This document shows positions 42,925 through 51,651 of a DNA stretch of 64,000 nucleotides, piece by piece. The stretch spans positions 18,400 through 82,399 of the forward strand of contig NZ_JAQTQD010000012.1 of NCBI RefSeq assembly GCF_028712425.1, written 5' to 3'. Origin of the DNA: Methanoregula sp. (GTDB lineage: Archaea > Halobacteriota > Methanomicrobia > Methanomicrobiales > Methanospirillaceae). How positions within the stretch are numbered: position 1 is the first letter of the stretch; every line of letters begins with the position of its first letter. The notes under the pieces were generated by a model. The model worked only from the letters and a program-made list of their open reading frames with translations, was not told where the DNA came from and did not search any database. A program made the position numbers and the translations under genes.

Positions 42925-43695
42925 ATGTCACCATTCGAAGATCATGGCGAGGAGGGAGATGCGAGGGGCGACGATGACCGTACCGCGTCACTCCCTGATG
43001 AGTGTGCTGCCCTTAAAGCTGAGAACGAGTTTTTGAAAAAGAAGCTCCAGCTGGTCGGCAGTGTCACGAGGCACGATGTCCTCAACCAGATGACCGCGAT
43101 TGTCGGGTACAATGAACTTCTCGAGATGATTGTGACAGACGAGAAACAGAAGTCCTATATCGAGCGCGAGAAGTTTGCGGTTGACAAGATCCGGCGTCTC
43201 TTCCAGTTTGCCAAGGATTACCAGAACCTTGCGGGGGAATCCCCCCGCTGGCAGGGGCTGGACAGTGCGATCCACCGTGCAATGGGAATTTTTGACAATC
43301 CTGCGATCAAGGTCACCGCTTCTGTTGGCCGGATTGCGGTGTTGGCCGACAGTTTCCTGGATAAAGCGATCTACCAGTTCCTGGATAATACAGAACGGTA
43401 CGGGGGCTCGGCAACAGAAGTCCGGATCATGTTTGAAGACCATGGCACCCACGCAGAGGTGATTATCGAAGATAACGGGTGCGGTATTCCTGCTGTGGAG
43501 AAAGACCGGATCTTTGAACGGGGCTATGGCAAAGGAACCGGATGGGGGCTCTTTTTAGCCCGGGAAATCCTTGCGATGACCGGCCTGACGGTAATGGAGA
43601 ACGGGGAGCCGGGGAAAGGCGCCCGGTTTGTCATCACGCTCCCCAGAGGCACGTACCGCGAAGGGGAAGAGGCACTCCCGCTTTCGGTCCGGTAG
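42925..43695 (+). CDS. Small soluble histidine kinase without sensor domain
   Basis: About 256 residues; start ATG at 42925 (in-frame TTG at 42919). A short acidic N-terminus leads to a DHp helix with phospho-acceptor H50 in VGSVTRHDVLNQMTAIVGYNELL, then a HATPase_c domain with N-box YQFLDNTERYGG, G1 EDNGCGIP and G2 GTGWGLFLAREIL. There is no PAS domain or transmembrane helix. DHp and HATPase closely resemble those of the giant kinase at 57548-61789, so it may take its input from a partner protein. Confidence 0.88.
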   Translation: MSPFEDHGEEGDARGDDDRTASLPDECAALKAENEFLKKKLQLVGSVTRHDVLNQMTAIVGYNELLEMIVTDEKQKSYIEREKFAVDKIRRLFQFAKDYQNLAGESPRWQGLDSAIHRAMGIFDNPAIKVTASVGRIAVLADSFLDKAIYQFLDNTERYGGSATEVRIMFEDHGTHAEVIIEDNGCGIPAVEKDRIFERGYGKGTGWGLFLAREILAMTGLTVMENGEPGKGARFVITLPRGTYREGEEALPLSVR

Positions 43696-43767
43696 ATCTG
43701 CGAACACAGCTTCCCCCTGCCCCCGGCAACCAGAGGCTTTTTTGTCCCCGGCAGCCAAGATCCAACG

Positions 43768-44337
43768 ATGCAGGAGCTCGTCCGCAAACTCGTCCACCTC
43801 GTCTTTGGTCTCCTTGTTGCAGCAATGGTCCTGATCGCCGGGCAGGCGGCTGCTACTGCAATCCTTGCCACGGGGCTTCTTATCGGCGTTGTTCTGGTGG
43901 ACCTTCTCCTCCGCGGGTACCGCATCCCGCTCTTCTCGTTTCTTGTCAGGCACCTTGACCGCAATGACCGCCTTCCCGGCCGGGGGGCGCTCACCTTTGC
44001 CGTCAGTGCGCTCGCGGTCGTCGTTCTCTTTCCTGTCACCATATCGGTACCGGCAATCGTTACCGTCGCGGTGCTTGACAGCGTGACAACGATTGCAGGG
44101 CTGAGGTTCGGGAAACACCGTATCTACAATGGCAAGTCATGGGAGGGCACCCTTTCCGGCATTGCTGTCACAGCTATCGTCCTGCTCCCGTTCCTGACCC
44201 CGGCCGGGGCTGCTGTTGTAGCAATACTTGCAGGGATCATCGAACTCATCTCACCGGTTGATGACAATCTCGTCATCCCCGTGGCTGCCGCGGTCCTGCT
44301 GGCATTCATGCCGGCATTCCTTTCCTTTGCGCCATGA
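43768..44337 (+). CDS. Polyprenol/diacylglycerol kinase family membrane protein (SEC59/DGK1-like)
   Basis: A 189-residue protein of about six hydrophobic segments. The family marks are the N-terminal RKLVHLVFGLLV and, in the second half, DSVTTIAGLRFGKHRIYNGKSWEGTLSGI, containing the GKxxxxxKSWEGT-type motif that binds CTP in dolichol and yeast diacylglycerol kinases. A CTP-dependent prenol or lipid kinase role in membrane lipid synthesis is therefore likely. Confidence 0.82.
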   Translation: MQELVRKLVHLVFGLLVAAMVLIAGQAAATAILATGLLIGVVLVDLLLRGYRIPLFSFLVRHLDRNDRLPGRGALTFAVSALAVVVLFPVTISVPAIVTVAVLDSVTTIAGLRFGKHRIYNGKSWEGTLSGIAVTAIVLLPFLTPAGAAVVAILAGIIELISPVDDNLVIPVAAAVLLAFMPAFLSFAP

Positions 44338-44368
44338 GAGACGGAGTGTGAGAGAAAAAAGGTGGAGG

Positions 44369-44860
44369 TCAGGCGGTTTCTTTCAGCCGTTCCGGGTCCA
44401 CGGCCACGTACACGTCTGCCTCCTTTGCCACCGGGCGCGTGAACCGCTTGTCATACACCTCGAAGTCAAACGTGTATGTCCGGGGGAGATCCGATGACCA
44501 GACGTTTGCCCAGACCCCTACGATCTCGTCAGGCATTTTTCCTTTCGCCGTGAAGACAGCATAGGTCTGGGGCGGGATATGGCGCACCTCCATGCCTTCC
44601 GGTACCTTATCGGCACGGTTCACGCCGCACCCCAGCAGGTACGAGTACGTCCCGGTCCAGTCCTTCTCGTAATCCGAGTAGACTGCATACATGACCGGGG
44701 GGTTCACCCGGTGGGGAACCCGTGCCGGCCCGTTGTTCATGAGGAATGCCTGCCAGCAGCCCGGGATGGTGCCTGCCGCATCTGCGTTCGATGTGCGGCG
44801 GGCAATACCGACCACGGTGCGGGCGGGCAGCTTCCGTATGGTATAATTCTGTCCGTCCAT
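44369..44860 (-). CDS. GyrI-like/AraC-effector-binding domain protein
   Basis: A 163-residue stand-alone small-molecule-binding domain of the SHS2/GyrI type: YTIRKLPARTVVGIARRTSN at the N-terminus, VMYAVYSDYEKDWTGTYSYLLGCGVNRADKVPEGMEVRHIPPQTYAVFTAKG in the middle, IVGVWANVWSSDLPRTYTFDFEVYDKRF near the end. No DNA-binding domain is fused. It probably binds or hydrolyses small hydrophobic or cationic compounds; the ligand is unknown. Confidence 0.85.
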   Translation of the reverse strand: MDGQNYTIRKLPARTVVGIARRTSNADAAGTIPGCWQAFLMNNGPARVPHRVNPPVMYAVYSDYEKDWTGTYSYLLGCGVNRADKVPEGMEVRHIPPQTYAVFTAKGKMPDEIVGVWANVWSSDLPRTYTFDFEVYDKRFTRPVAKEADVYVAVDPERLKETA

Positions 44861-44957
44861 TACCGGAATCTGGGACGGCTAAAATGTTAAACCATTCATT
44901 TCATTCACGGATGCATATCAGCACCTATTTTTGGTTGCCCTGCACACGATTTCTGGT

Positions 44958-45584
44958 ATGTGCCCGCATGCGTTGATCCCGTACAAGCCGAAGAACCCGA
45001 AGACAAGGCTCTCCTCCCTCCTGTCGCAGGAAGAGCGCGAGGCGTTCGCGTTTGCGATGCTTGAGGATGTAGTCAGCGCAGCAAAAGATGCCATGTGCAG
45101 CCCGGTGGTCGTGGGAACGGAACTCTTTGATTCGGAACTCGTGCAGGTGACGGTGAAGGATGCGGACCTGAACCAGACCTTGAACGAGATCCTCCCCACG
45201 GTAGAGACCGGCCTCCTGATCCTGATGGCAGACCTCCCTCTTGCCGATGAGGCATCGATCCGGCGCGTAACATCCACGACAAAGGATATGGCGATCGTCC
45301 CCGGCCGGGGCGGGGGCACGAACGTCATCTTCATGAAGGAGCCCAAAAAATTCCATGTCGATTACTACGGCACAAGTTTCCTCAAGCACATGAAGATCGC
45401 CGCAGATGCCGGGCTCTCGGTCGAGGTTATCGACTCATCCCGGCTCCATACCGATATTGACGAGGAGGACGATCTCGTGGAGCTCCTGATCCACGGCACC
45501 GGGAAGAGCCGGGCGTACCTCGAGAGCCTCGGTTTCTCCCTTGCCACCGAGACCGGCCGGGTCCGCTGTGCCCGCAAACGATAA
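44958..45584 (+). CDS. cofC: 2-phospho-L-lactate guanylyltransferase
   Basis: About 208 residues from the ATG at 44958; the frame opens at a TTG at 44931, but MCPHALIPYKPKNPKTRLSSLLSQEEREAFAFAML gives the normal CofC N-terminus. It activates 2-phospholactate with GTP for F420-0 synthesis by CofD. Other family blocks are GLLILMADLPLADEASIRRV, VPGRGGGTNVIFMK and HVDYYGTSFLKHMKIA. It is the second F420 gene here and is not next to cofG or cofE. Confidence 0.92.
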   Translation: MCPHALIPYKPKNPKTRLSSLLSQEEREAFAFAMLEDVVSAAKDAMCSPVVVGTELFDSELVQVTVKDADLNQTLNEILPTVETGLLILMADLPLADEASIRRVTSTTKDMAIVPGRGGGTNVIFMKEPKKFHVDYYGTSFLKHMKIAADAGLSVEVIDSSRLHTDIDEEDDLVELLIHGTGKSRAYLESLGFSLATETGRVRCARKR

Positions 45585-45616
45585 CAATATCACATCCGGT
45601 ATCCGATTAGCATGAA

Positions 45617-46360
45617 ATGACCGGACACTCGTGCATGCCCCTCATCGAACTTCTCCGTGCACCCCGGCCGGACCTGGGGCGGGCCATCACGACGTTTGTC
45701 TCCTGCTTCAACACAGCCTATGGCGATCCCGCAAAGGACCACTGGGACATCCCGGTTGCCGAATGGGAGCGCTACGAGTTTTTAGGTGACCGTGTCCTGA
45801 ACCTGATCGTCGCCCAGGCCCTGTTCACCCGGAGAAACGCTGCGCTCAGCGAAGGGGAGATGACCCGCGCAATAAGCGGGATCGTCTCGAACCATGCGCT
45901 CGATGCAATTGTGCGGCAGCAGGTGGATATGACAGTCTTCTCCCGGCTCATCCCCCCGGCGATTGCAGGGCAGAACACGTACGGTGAACGGGTAACCGGG
46001 GGGGCGTTCGAGGCATTCATCGGCGCCCTTTACTGTGAGATCGGGCTTGACGAGGTAACATTCTTTGTCAACGGCCTCCTCAAGGAACCGATCGATAATG
46101 CCAGTCCCGAAGAGAATGCCATCGGGATGCTGCAGGAATATTTCCAGAAACGCTTCAGGACTGTCCCCACCTATCGGGAGACAAAACGCGAGGGACCGGA
46201 CCACCGGCCGGTCTTTACCTTTGAGGTGCTCTTCAACAACCAGGTGCTGGGTGTCGGTAGCGGCGAGAGTATCCAGAAAGCGGAGCGGGAAGCGGCCCGG
46301 GCCGCATGCAGGAAGCTTGGCATTACCCTGCCGGATCCGGTGGCGACACAGGGGCAGTGA
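45617..46360 (+). CDS. rnc: RNase III-like protein with dsRNA-binding domain
   Basis: A 247-residue protein with the bacterial RNase III plan: an endonuclease domain (residues about 12-150) with WERYEFLGDRVLNLIVAQALF, EGEMTRAISGIVSNHALDAIVRQ and TGGAFEAFIGALYCEIG, then a dsRBD (about 165-236; NAIGMLQEYFQKRFRTVPTYRETKREGPDH...AEREAARAACRKLG). Acidic residues E51, E54, D58 and E132 match the metal site, but the position of the catalytic Asp three residues before E132 is Gly129. RNase III homologues are uncommon in archaea. Activity is uncertain. Confidence 0.85.
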   Translation: MTGHSCMPLIELLRAPRPDLGRAITTFVSCFNTAYGDPAKDHWDIPVAEWERYEFLGDRVLNLIVAQALFTRRNAALSEGEMTRAISGIVSNHALDAIVRQQVDMTVFSRLIPPAIAGQNTYGERVTGGAFEAFIGALYCEIGLDEVTFFVNGLLKEPIDNASPEENAIGMLQEYFQKRFRTVPTYRETKREGPDHRPVFTFEVLFNNQVLGVGSGESIQKAEREAARAACRKLGITLPDPVATQGQ

Positions 46361-46393
46361 TCCTGGCACTTCCTGGCGATTCCAGAACCCGCT

Positions 46394-46876
46394 TCAGCGC
46401 AGCACCCGGTATCCTGCTGCCGAAAGGATCCGGTCAACCTCTTCCTCCCAGCAGGCCTCATCAGCAATGGTGATCGGTGCGATCTCCTTGTCCCAGATAG
46501 TGCGGAGTACATGGTCCATGGTCGTGAAATAGCGCGTGTTGTCCATCACGCGGCCAAGCCGCTCTCCCTTCCTGCCACAAACAAGGATCCGGAAGCAGCC
46601 ATACTGGCGGCAGAGATCAGGGCGTGTCTGGTGGACTGTGCAGATAACCGTACCTGGCTTTTGCTCCCTCAGAAAGGGACAGGCCATCGGCCGGTTCTTC
46701 AGGATATCCTGCGATGAGAAGAGGTCCCGCTTGTCCGGATCGATCCGCACCTGCCGTTCCTCGCCTGTAGCGGAAAAGATGAGACGGTACTCGAAGGGCC
46801 CGGTCTGTTCACGGATGCTGATCACCGAGCCCATAGAACTACAGCATTCGCCACACTGCTGGCACCGGAATACCAT
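46394..46876 (-). CDS. YkgJ-family cysteine-cluster protein
   Basis: A 160-residue protein beginning FRCQQCGECCSSMGS, the C-x2-C-x2-CC signature of the YkgJ (putative zinc- or iron-chelating) family. Further cysteines are ACPFLREQKPGTVICTVHQTRPDLCRQYGC, the second half of the metal-binding cluster. The function is unknown; related proteins are thought to bind Fe-S or zinc. Its 3' end converges on the RNase III-like gene. Confidence 0.88.
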   Translation of the reverse strand: MVFRCQQCGECCSSMGSVISIREQTGPFEYRLIFSATGEERQVRIDPDKRDLFSSQDILKNRPMACPFLREQKPGTVICTVHQTRPDLCRQYGCFRILVCGRKGERLGRVMDNTRYFTTMDHVLRTIWDKEIAPITIADEACWEEEVDRILSAAGYRVLR

Positions 46877-47285
46877 CTCTCAGCACCTCCTCCGCGTGAT
46901 ATCACCGGGCAATTTCAAGGAATCGCCGGGTGCCGCGCATTGTATTCCGGCTGATCGGATGCGGCCCCCGTCGCAGGCACAGTCCAGGGTTGTTCTCCTG
47001 CTGCATTGCCGGTTATCACTACCTTCCCGTTTCAATTATCCCCTTTTTTCCTGATAAAGGGCGCTTCTATCGTCAGGCAGCGCTGCGACAGCCACTGGCA
47101 CAATGATCCCCTCAAGCCCTGCAGGAAGATGCCTGGGCATGGGTACGGCATTCGCATCCAGACAGAACCGCCTCCGCCAACGAGGCGCCTTATGCGGGAT
47201 GAAGCAGAGTATCCCCCGTGTCCGCTGGATTAATATGCAGTCGCGGAAAAACCCTCTCTTACGTGTTGGTGGCGGGGCAGACCTG
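46877..47285. other. Intergenic region, 409 bases, no supported gene
   Basis: It lies between the divergent YkgJ-like and zinc-ribbon genes and should contain both promoters (GGATTAATATGC at about 47227 is a TATA candidate for the latter). Overlapping open frames at 47103 (plus) and 47036-47425 (minus) are weak; the minus frame contains a protein-like stretch of about 60 residues and could be a gene remnant. Confidence 0.5.
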
Positions 47286-47672
47286 ATGTTTGAATCACTC
47301 TTCTCAAAGCGTGCAGAAGGCATCTTAAAAGCGCTCACGCTGGAGTGGTCCTGCCCGAAGTGCGATGGGAGGAACTTCCGGATCCTTTCGGTAAAAGATC
47401 GCATGGCCGGGGAGTATGTGGGCAAGTGCCGCTACTGCCGCACGAAGTGCCGGGTCAGTTTCCCACCATCTGTATCGGCTGTTGAGGGTGAGGCAGAGTT
47501 CCGGGAACTGATCGATGATGAGGACTTTACCCCGGAGGAGCAGCTCGACATGATCCGTGACTTTGCCGAGATCGCCTCCCTTGTTGTCGACAATGCACTC
47601 CCGGGCGTTATCCAGGAGAAGAAGAAGGCGCTTGAGGCAAAGATTACCTTCGCAAAGCGGCGGAGACGGTAA
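47286..47672 (+). CDS. Zinc-ribbon protein of unknown function
   Basis: About 128 residues if started at the ATG at 47286 (MFESLFSKRAEGILKALTLEW). The frame extends upstream to 47103, but that part looks non-coding. A zinc ribbon is formed by CPKCDGRNFRILSV...CRYCRTKC. After it comes an acidic helical segment (EAEFRELIDDEDFTPEEQLDMIRDFAEIASLVVDNALPGVIQEKKKALEAKI) and a basic end (KRRRR). A nucleic-acid or protein-binding role is plausible but not shown. Confidence 0.68.
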   Translation: MFESLFSKRAEGILKALTLEWSCPKCDGRNFRILSVKDRMAGEYVGKCRYCRTKCRVSFPPSVSAVEGEAEFRELIDDEDFTPEEQLDMIRDFAEIASLVVDNALPGVIQEKKKALEAKITFAKRRRR

Positions 47673-47674
47673 CG

Positions 47675-48451
47675 TCACCACTGTGTCCTGTTTTTGGCAA
47701 ATGCCCCCATGAAGAGGCACTCGGTGGCATCGATTGTTTCGACACCGAGATGATCGCCAAGCGGGAGGCCGATCCCGCGGATGATCGCGGCTGGCGTGCA
47801 CTCATCGGCTTCTCCCATGACGAGTTCCGCAGCGGAAGCGATGTTGTCTCCAACCGCCCGCTTTGTGACCTCCAGTTTGCGCCCGAAGAGGTCAGACCTC
47901 CCCTGGTCATTGATCACCGAGGGGATTCCCGAAGAACCGATCGCAACGCCGCTGCACCCGAGGCGCATGGCATGCGTGCGGCTGTCAGCGATGATGACCC
48001 CGATCCCGGCACCGGTCTTATCTTCGATGGTCTTGCGGATGGAGAGGGCACTCTGGTCCGGGTCAGATGGCAGGGGTGTAACACAGCCGGGAGGAGCATT
48101 CGAGGCATCCACCCCGGCATTCGGGAGGAGCGTACCCCCTTTCATGCAGAGCAGAAAGCCCGGTATGCCCCCGACAATCGAATCGCTCTCCTGTATCACC
48201 ACCTCTGCCATGCGGGGGTCAATCCCGTACTTCTCCCCGAGCTCCCGTGCTTTTGGAGTGGGCGTGATGGTTTCGAGCCGGACGATATTACCTTCCGCTG
48301 TCGCAACTGCAGTTTCTGCAAGGACAAGCACATCCCCTTCCTCAAATCCCCCGCAGGTCTTCTCTGCCGCGTCAATGATCCGGTCGGCTATGGACTCCCC
48401 GCTTCTGATGATGCCGGTTGCAAGACCAAAGACTTCATACGAGGAGTTCAC
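47675..48451 (-). CDS. cofE: Coenzyme F420-0:L-glutamate ligase
   Basis: A 258-residue GTP-dependent ligase adding glutamates to F420-0. Motifs include EEGDVLVLAETAVATAEGNIV, VVIQESDSIVGGIPGFLLCMKGGTLLPNAGVDASNAPPGCVTPLPSDPDQSA, VIIADSRTHAMRLGCSGVAIGSSGI and DLFGRKLEVTKRAVGDNIASAAELVMGEADECTPAAIIRG. The GTG start overlaps the folP-like stop (GTGA), an unusual coupling of F420 and pterin genes. Confidence 0.94.
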   Translation of the reverse strand: MNSSYEVFGLATGIIRSGESIADRIIDAAEKTCGGFEEGDVLVLAETAVATAEGNIVRLETITPTPKARELGEKYGIDPRMAEVVIQESDSIVGGIPGFLLCMKGGTLLPNAGVDASNAPPGCVTPLPSDPDQSALSIRKTIEDKTGAGIGVIIADSRTHAMRLGCSGVAIGSSGIPSVINDQGRSDLFGRKLEVTKRAVGDNIASAAELVMGEADECTPAAIIRGIGLPLGDHLGVETIDATECLFMGAFAKNRTQW

Positions 48452-49260
48452 GGGCCCTTCACCATCTGCAGAAAGACCTTCACGGTATCCACCGTCTCCT
48501 TTACGTCATGGGTCCGGATGACCGAGGCCCCCTTCTGGAGGAGGACTGTTGTCACGGCAAGGCTTGCTGCGAGGCGCTCCTCCGGCTCCCGGTTGATCAG
48601 ATTCCCGATGAAACTCTTTCGGGAGATGGCCCCGAGGAGCGGGCGGTCAAACGCGAGGAACTCATCGAAATGCCGGCAGAGTTCCCAGTTGTCATCACAG
48701 GAACGCTGCGGTGTCCAGATCCCAATGCCCGGATCGAGGATATAGTTGTCGATCCCCGCTGCTTCGCACCGCTTTATAACCGTTGCGAGTGCCGTCTTTG
48801 TTTCCGCAAGGCCCACAGCATCGCCCGGCGTGTAATCGGTAGCCATCAGGAACGCGGGCAGGCCCGCCTCCGCCACGCGCCGGGCATAGGCATCAGAGGC
48901 AAAGCCGGCAATGTCGTTTACGGCATGGACCTCGTGCTTCAGGCAGATGTCCAGCACCCACGGGTTCATGGTGTCCACCGAGATGGTGAAGCCGGTGCCA
49001 TCAAGTTCTTTCAGCGCAGCCTCGATCCGCTCCCCTTCCTGCGTACCGCTGATGGCCTGCGCATTGGGTGCCGTGCTCCGGGCCCCCACGTCGAGCATGT
49101 CTGCTCCCTGCTCAATCATCTCAACGGCTTTTTTGTGGATCTCGTTTGATGGGATATAGGAATCGTGATAAAAGGATTCAGGGCTGACGTTTAAGACCCC
49201 CATCACGCGGGGTGGCGCGTCACCACCGATTGTGAGTTTGTTTACAGTACACGGTCGCAT
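48448..49260 (-). CDS. folP: Dihydropteroate synthase-like protein
   Basis: A 270-residue TIM-barrel enzyme that couples a hydroxymethyl-pterin diphosphate to an aryl amine. Pterin-binding family marks are [60 protein letters not shown] and [10 protein letters not shown]. In methanogens such enzymes may serve methanopterin/sarcinapterin rather than folate, where the aryl amine differs from p-aminobenzoate. It overlaps folD by 19 nt and cofE by 4 nt. Confidence 0.88.
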   Translation of the reverse strand: MRPCTVNKLTIGGDAPPRVMGVLNVSPESFYHDSYIPSNEIHKKAVEMIEQGADMLDVGARSTAPNAQAISGTQEGERIEAALKELDGTGFTISVDTMNPWVLDICLKHEVHAVNDIAGFASDAYARRVAEAGLPAFLMATDYTPGDAVGLAETKTALATVIKRCEAAGIDNYILDPGIGIWTPQRSCDDNWELCRHFDEFLAFDRPLLGAISRKSFIGNLINREPEERLAASLAVTTVLLQKGASVIRTHDVKETVDTVKVFLQMVKGP

Positions 49261-50093
49261 GCCCGCTCCTGTGCTGACCGGAAGGTATTCTCCATCAGGG
49301 TTGCAATCGTCATCGGCCCCACGCCTCCCGGTACCGGGGTGATGGCCGAGGCAATTTCCTTCACTGCGTCAAAGTCCACGTCGCCGACCAGTTTTCCCTC
49401 AAGCTGGTTGATGCCGACATCGATGACAACGGCGCCCTCCTTCACCATCTCTCCCGTGATGAAATGCGGTTTGCCCACAGCAGAGACAAGGATGTCGGCC
49501 CGTTTCAGTTCTTCGGCCAAATCCTTTGTTTTGCTGTGGCAGATGGTGACGGTTGCATCCGCGTTCAGGAGGAGTGCAGCCATGGGGCGGCCGACGTCGA
49601 TGCTCCGGCCGGTAACGACTGCACGGGCTCCTGCAACGGGGATCTGGTACTCGGAGAGGAGGGTCATGATCCCCGCTGGCGTGCAGGACGAGAACCGGGG
49701 TTTCCCCAAAAAGAGGTGCCCCATGTTCTCCGGGTGGTACCCGTCCACGTCCTTCTCCGGGCTGATCGCGTTGATAACCCGCCCGGTGTCGACCTGCGTG
49801 GGAAGGGGGAGCTGGACAAGGATCCCGTCAACGGAACCATCGCGGTTCAGCGCCCTGACCCTGTCCACAACCGTCCGGGTTGTTGCGTCAGCGGGGAGTT
49901 CAACCCCGACAGACGTGATCCCGACCTTCTCGCAGGCCTTGTGCTTCATCCGCACGTACATCTGCGAGGCCGGGTCGTTGCCCACGATGACCGTGGCAAG
50001 TTTCGGGTGGAGGCCGGAGCCTGCAATAGCTTCCCTGAGTGCCTCAAGGCGCTTCTCCGATGTCGCTTTACCGTCGAGGATCGTGGCCACCAT
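49242..50093 (-). CDS. folD: Methylenetetrahydrofolate dehydrogenase/cyclohydrolase
   Basis: A 283-residue bifunctional enzyme: [42 protein letters not shown] (YxxxK type catalytic region), [74 protein letters not shown] and [18 protein letters not shown]. Finding FolD in a methanogen implies some tetrahydrofolate-linked C1 metabolism beside tetrahydromethanopterin. It follows glyA by 17 nt on the same strand. Confidence 0.95.
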   Translation of the reverse strand: MVATILDGKATSEKRLEALREAIAGSGLHPKLATVIVGNDPASQMYVRMKHKACEKVGITSVGVELPADATTRTVVDRVRALNRDGSVDGILVQLPLPTQVDTGRVINAISPEKDVDGYHPENMGHLFLGKPRFSSCTPAGIMTLLSEYQIPVAGARAVVTGRSIDVGRPMAALLLNADATVTICHSKTKDLAEELKRADILVSAVGKPHFITGEMVKEGAVVIDVGINQLEGKLVGDVDFDAVKEIASAITPVPGGVGPMTIATLMENTFRSAQERACDRVL

Positions 50094-50110
50094 GTCCGGG
50101 TCTCCGTTGC

Positions 50111-51349
50111 TTATTCGGGATAGAGTGTGAACTTTGATGACAGCGCTTCAACCTTGCCGCGCACGTCGCTGATGTTCTTCTCGTTCTTGCAGTCCTTGAT
50201 GACGCTGGCGATCCATGCCCCGATCTGGCGCATCTCGGCCTCCTTCATGCCCCGTGAGGTGACGGCCGGCGTACCGACCCGCAGGCCGCTTGTGACGAAC
50301 GGGCTCTTGGTCTCGTTCGGGATGGTGTTCTTGTTCACGGTGATGCCGGCTTTGCCCAGTGCAGTCTCTGCCTCAAGGCCGGTGATGCCCTGCTCGGTCA
50401 GGTCGAGGAGCATGAGGTGGTTGTCGGTGCCGCCCGAGACAAGCCGGAGGCCGTTTGCCATCAGGGTCTCAGAAAGGACCTTTGCGTTTTTGATGATCTG
50501 CTGGTTGTATTCCTTGAACGAGGGCTTGAGGGCTTCCTCGAAACAGACCGCCTTTGCCGCGATGGTGTGCATCAGGGGGCCGCCCTGCATGCCGGGGAAG
50601 ACCGCCTTGTCAATGGCAACACCGAGATCGGCATTGCACATGATGGCGCCGCCCCGCGGTCCGCGGAGCGTCTTGTGGGTGGTTGTGGTTGTATAGTTGA
50701 CCACGCCGACCGAGGTCGGGTGGAGTCCGGTGGCAACGAGGCCGGCGATGTGGGCGATGTCGGCAAGGCAGACAGCGCCAACGTCATCGGCAATCTCCTG
50801 GAATGCCTTGAAATCGATGGTCCGCGGGTAGGCTGAGGCACCGCAGACAATGATCTGGGGCTTCTCCTTCTTTGCCATCTCTGCTACCTGCCCATAATCG
50901 AGCATCTCGGTCTTTTCGTCAACGCCGTATTGTGCCACCTGGTAGAACTTCCCGGTGAAGCTGACCGGGGAACCGTGGGAAAGGTGGCCGCCCTGGTTGA
51001 GTTTCATGGAGAGGATCTTGTCTCCCAGCTTGATGGCTGCAAAATAAACCGCCATGTTCGCCTGGGTGCCCGAGTGGGCCTGCACGTTCGCGTGCTCTGC
51101 CCCGAAGAGCTTCTTGAGCCGGTCGCGGGCAAGGTTCTCGGCCATATCGTGGAACTCGCATCCGCCATAGTACCGCTTGCCGGGATAACCCTCGGCATAT
51201 TTGTTGGTCATGATGGACCCCATTGCTTCGAGCACTGCACGCGAGACAACGTTTTCGGACGCAATCAGCTCCAGGCCGTTCACCTGGCGGAGCCTCTCCT
51301 TTTCGATGATATCGGCAATTGCCGGATCTGTTTTTGCCAGATAGGACAT
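50111..51349 (-). CDS. glyA: Serine hydroxymethyltransferase
   Basis: A 412-residue PLP enzyme converting serine and a pterin carrier to glycine and the methylene form. Typical blocks are [106 protein letters not shown] and the PLP lysine region [16 protein letters not shown]. It feeds methylene-pterin to FolD next door. Whether it uses H4folate or H4MPT cannot be seen by eye. Confidence 0.96.
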   Translation of the reverse strand: MSYLAKTDPAIADIIEKERLRQVNGLELIASENVVSRAVLEAMGSIMTNKYAEGYPGKRYYGGCEFHDMAENLARDRLKKLFGAEHANVQAHSGTQANMAVYFAAIKLGDKILSMKLNQGGHLSHGSPVSFTGKFYQVAQYGVDEKTEMLDYGQVAEMAKKEKPQIIVCGASAYPRTIDFKAFQEIADDVGAVCLADIAHIAGLVATGLHPTSVGVVNYTTTTTHKTLRGPRGGAIMCNADLGVAIDKAVFPGMQGGPLMHTIAAKAVCFEEALKPSFKEYNQQIIKNAKVLSETLMANGLRLVSGGTDNHLMLLDLTEQGITGLEAETALGKAGITVNKNTIPNETKSPFVTSGLRVGTPAVTSRGMKEAEMRQIGAWIASVIKDCKNEKNISDVRGKVEALSSKFTLYPE

Positions 51350-51651
51350 ATAGAGAAAAGTTCGCTCGGATCAGGTAATACCATTTCGTTCTCACAAGGG
51401 ATCCCAGGACACCCATGTTGAGACAGAGAAAATCCGCATGGTTCCGGATGCACCGTCCTTCCGGCGCGGAGAAGGTACTGGAACGAAAGCATTGCCCGTA
51501 ATTTGTAAAGCCGGCCGCTCATTTTTCCTGATATCAGATAAGAACCGCAAATTTCACCCAAAATACACGTGTCAGCCACAATGCTTTTTACCTAATCAGG
51601 CGATCATTACTATATTATAAGAGGAATGCGCTGCACGAGTACTATACGAGT
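51350..51651. other. Divergent promoter region between glyA and the smc operon
   Basis: About 300 bases with no supported gene. Toward the plus strand it contains TATATTATAA at 51610-51619 and then a near-direct repeat ACGAGTACTAT/ACGAGTAT (51635-51653) running into the start codon. Confidence 0.6.
51610..51619 (+). promoter_or_regulatory. TATA box of the coiled-coil/smc/scpA operon
   Basis: TATATTATAA lies 33-42 nt before the ATG at 51652, giving a predicted start near 51641-51645, so the transcript would have a very short leader without a clear ribosome-binding site. Confidence 0.55.
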
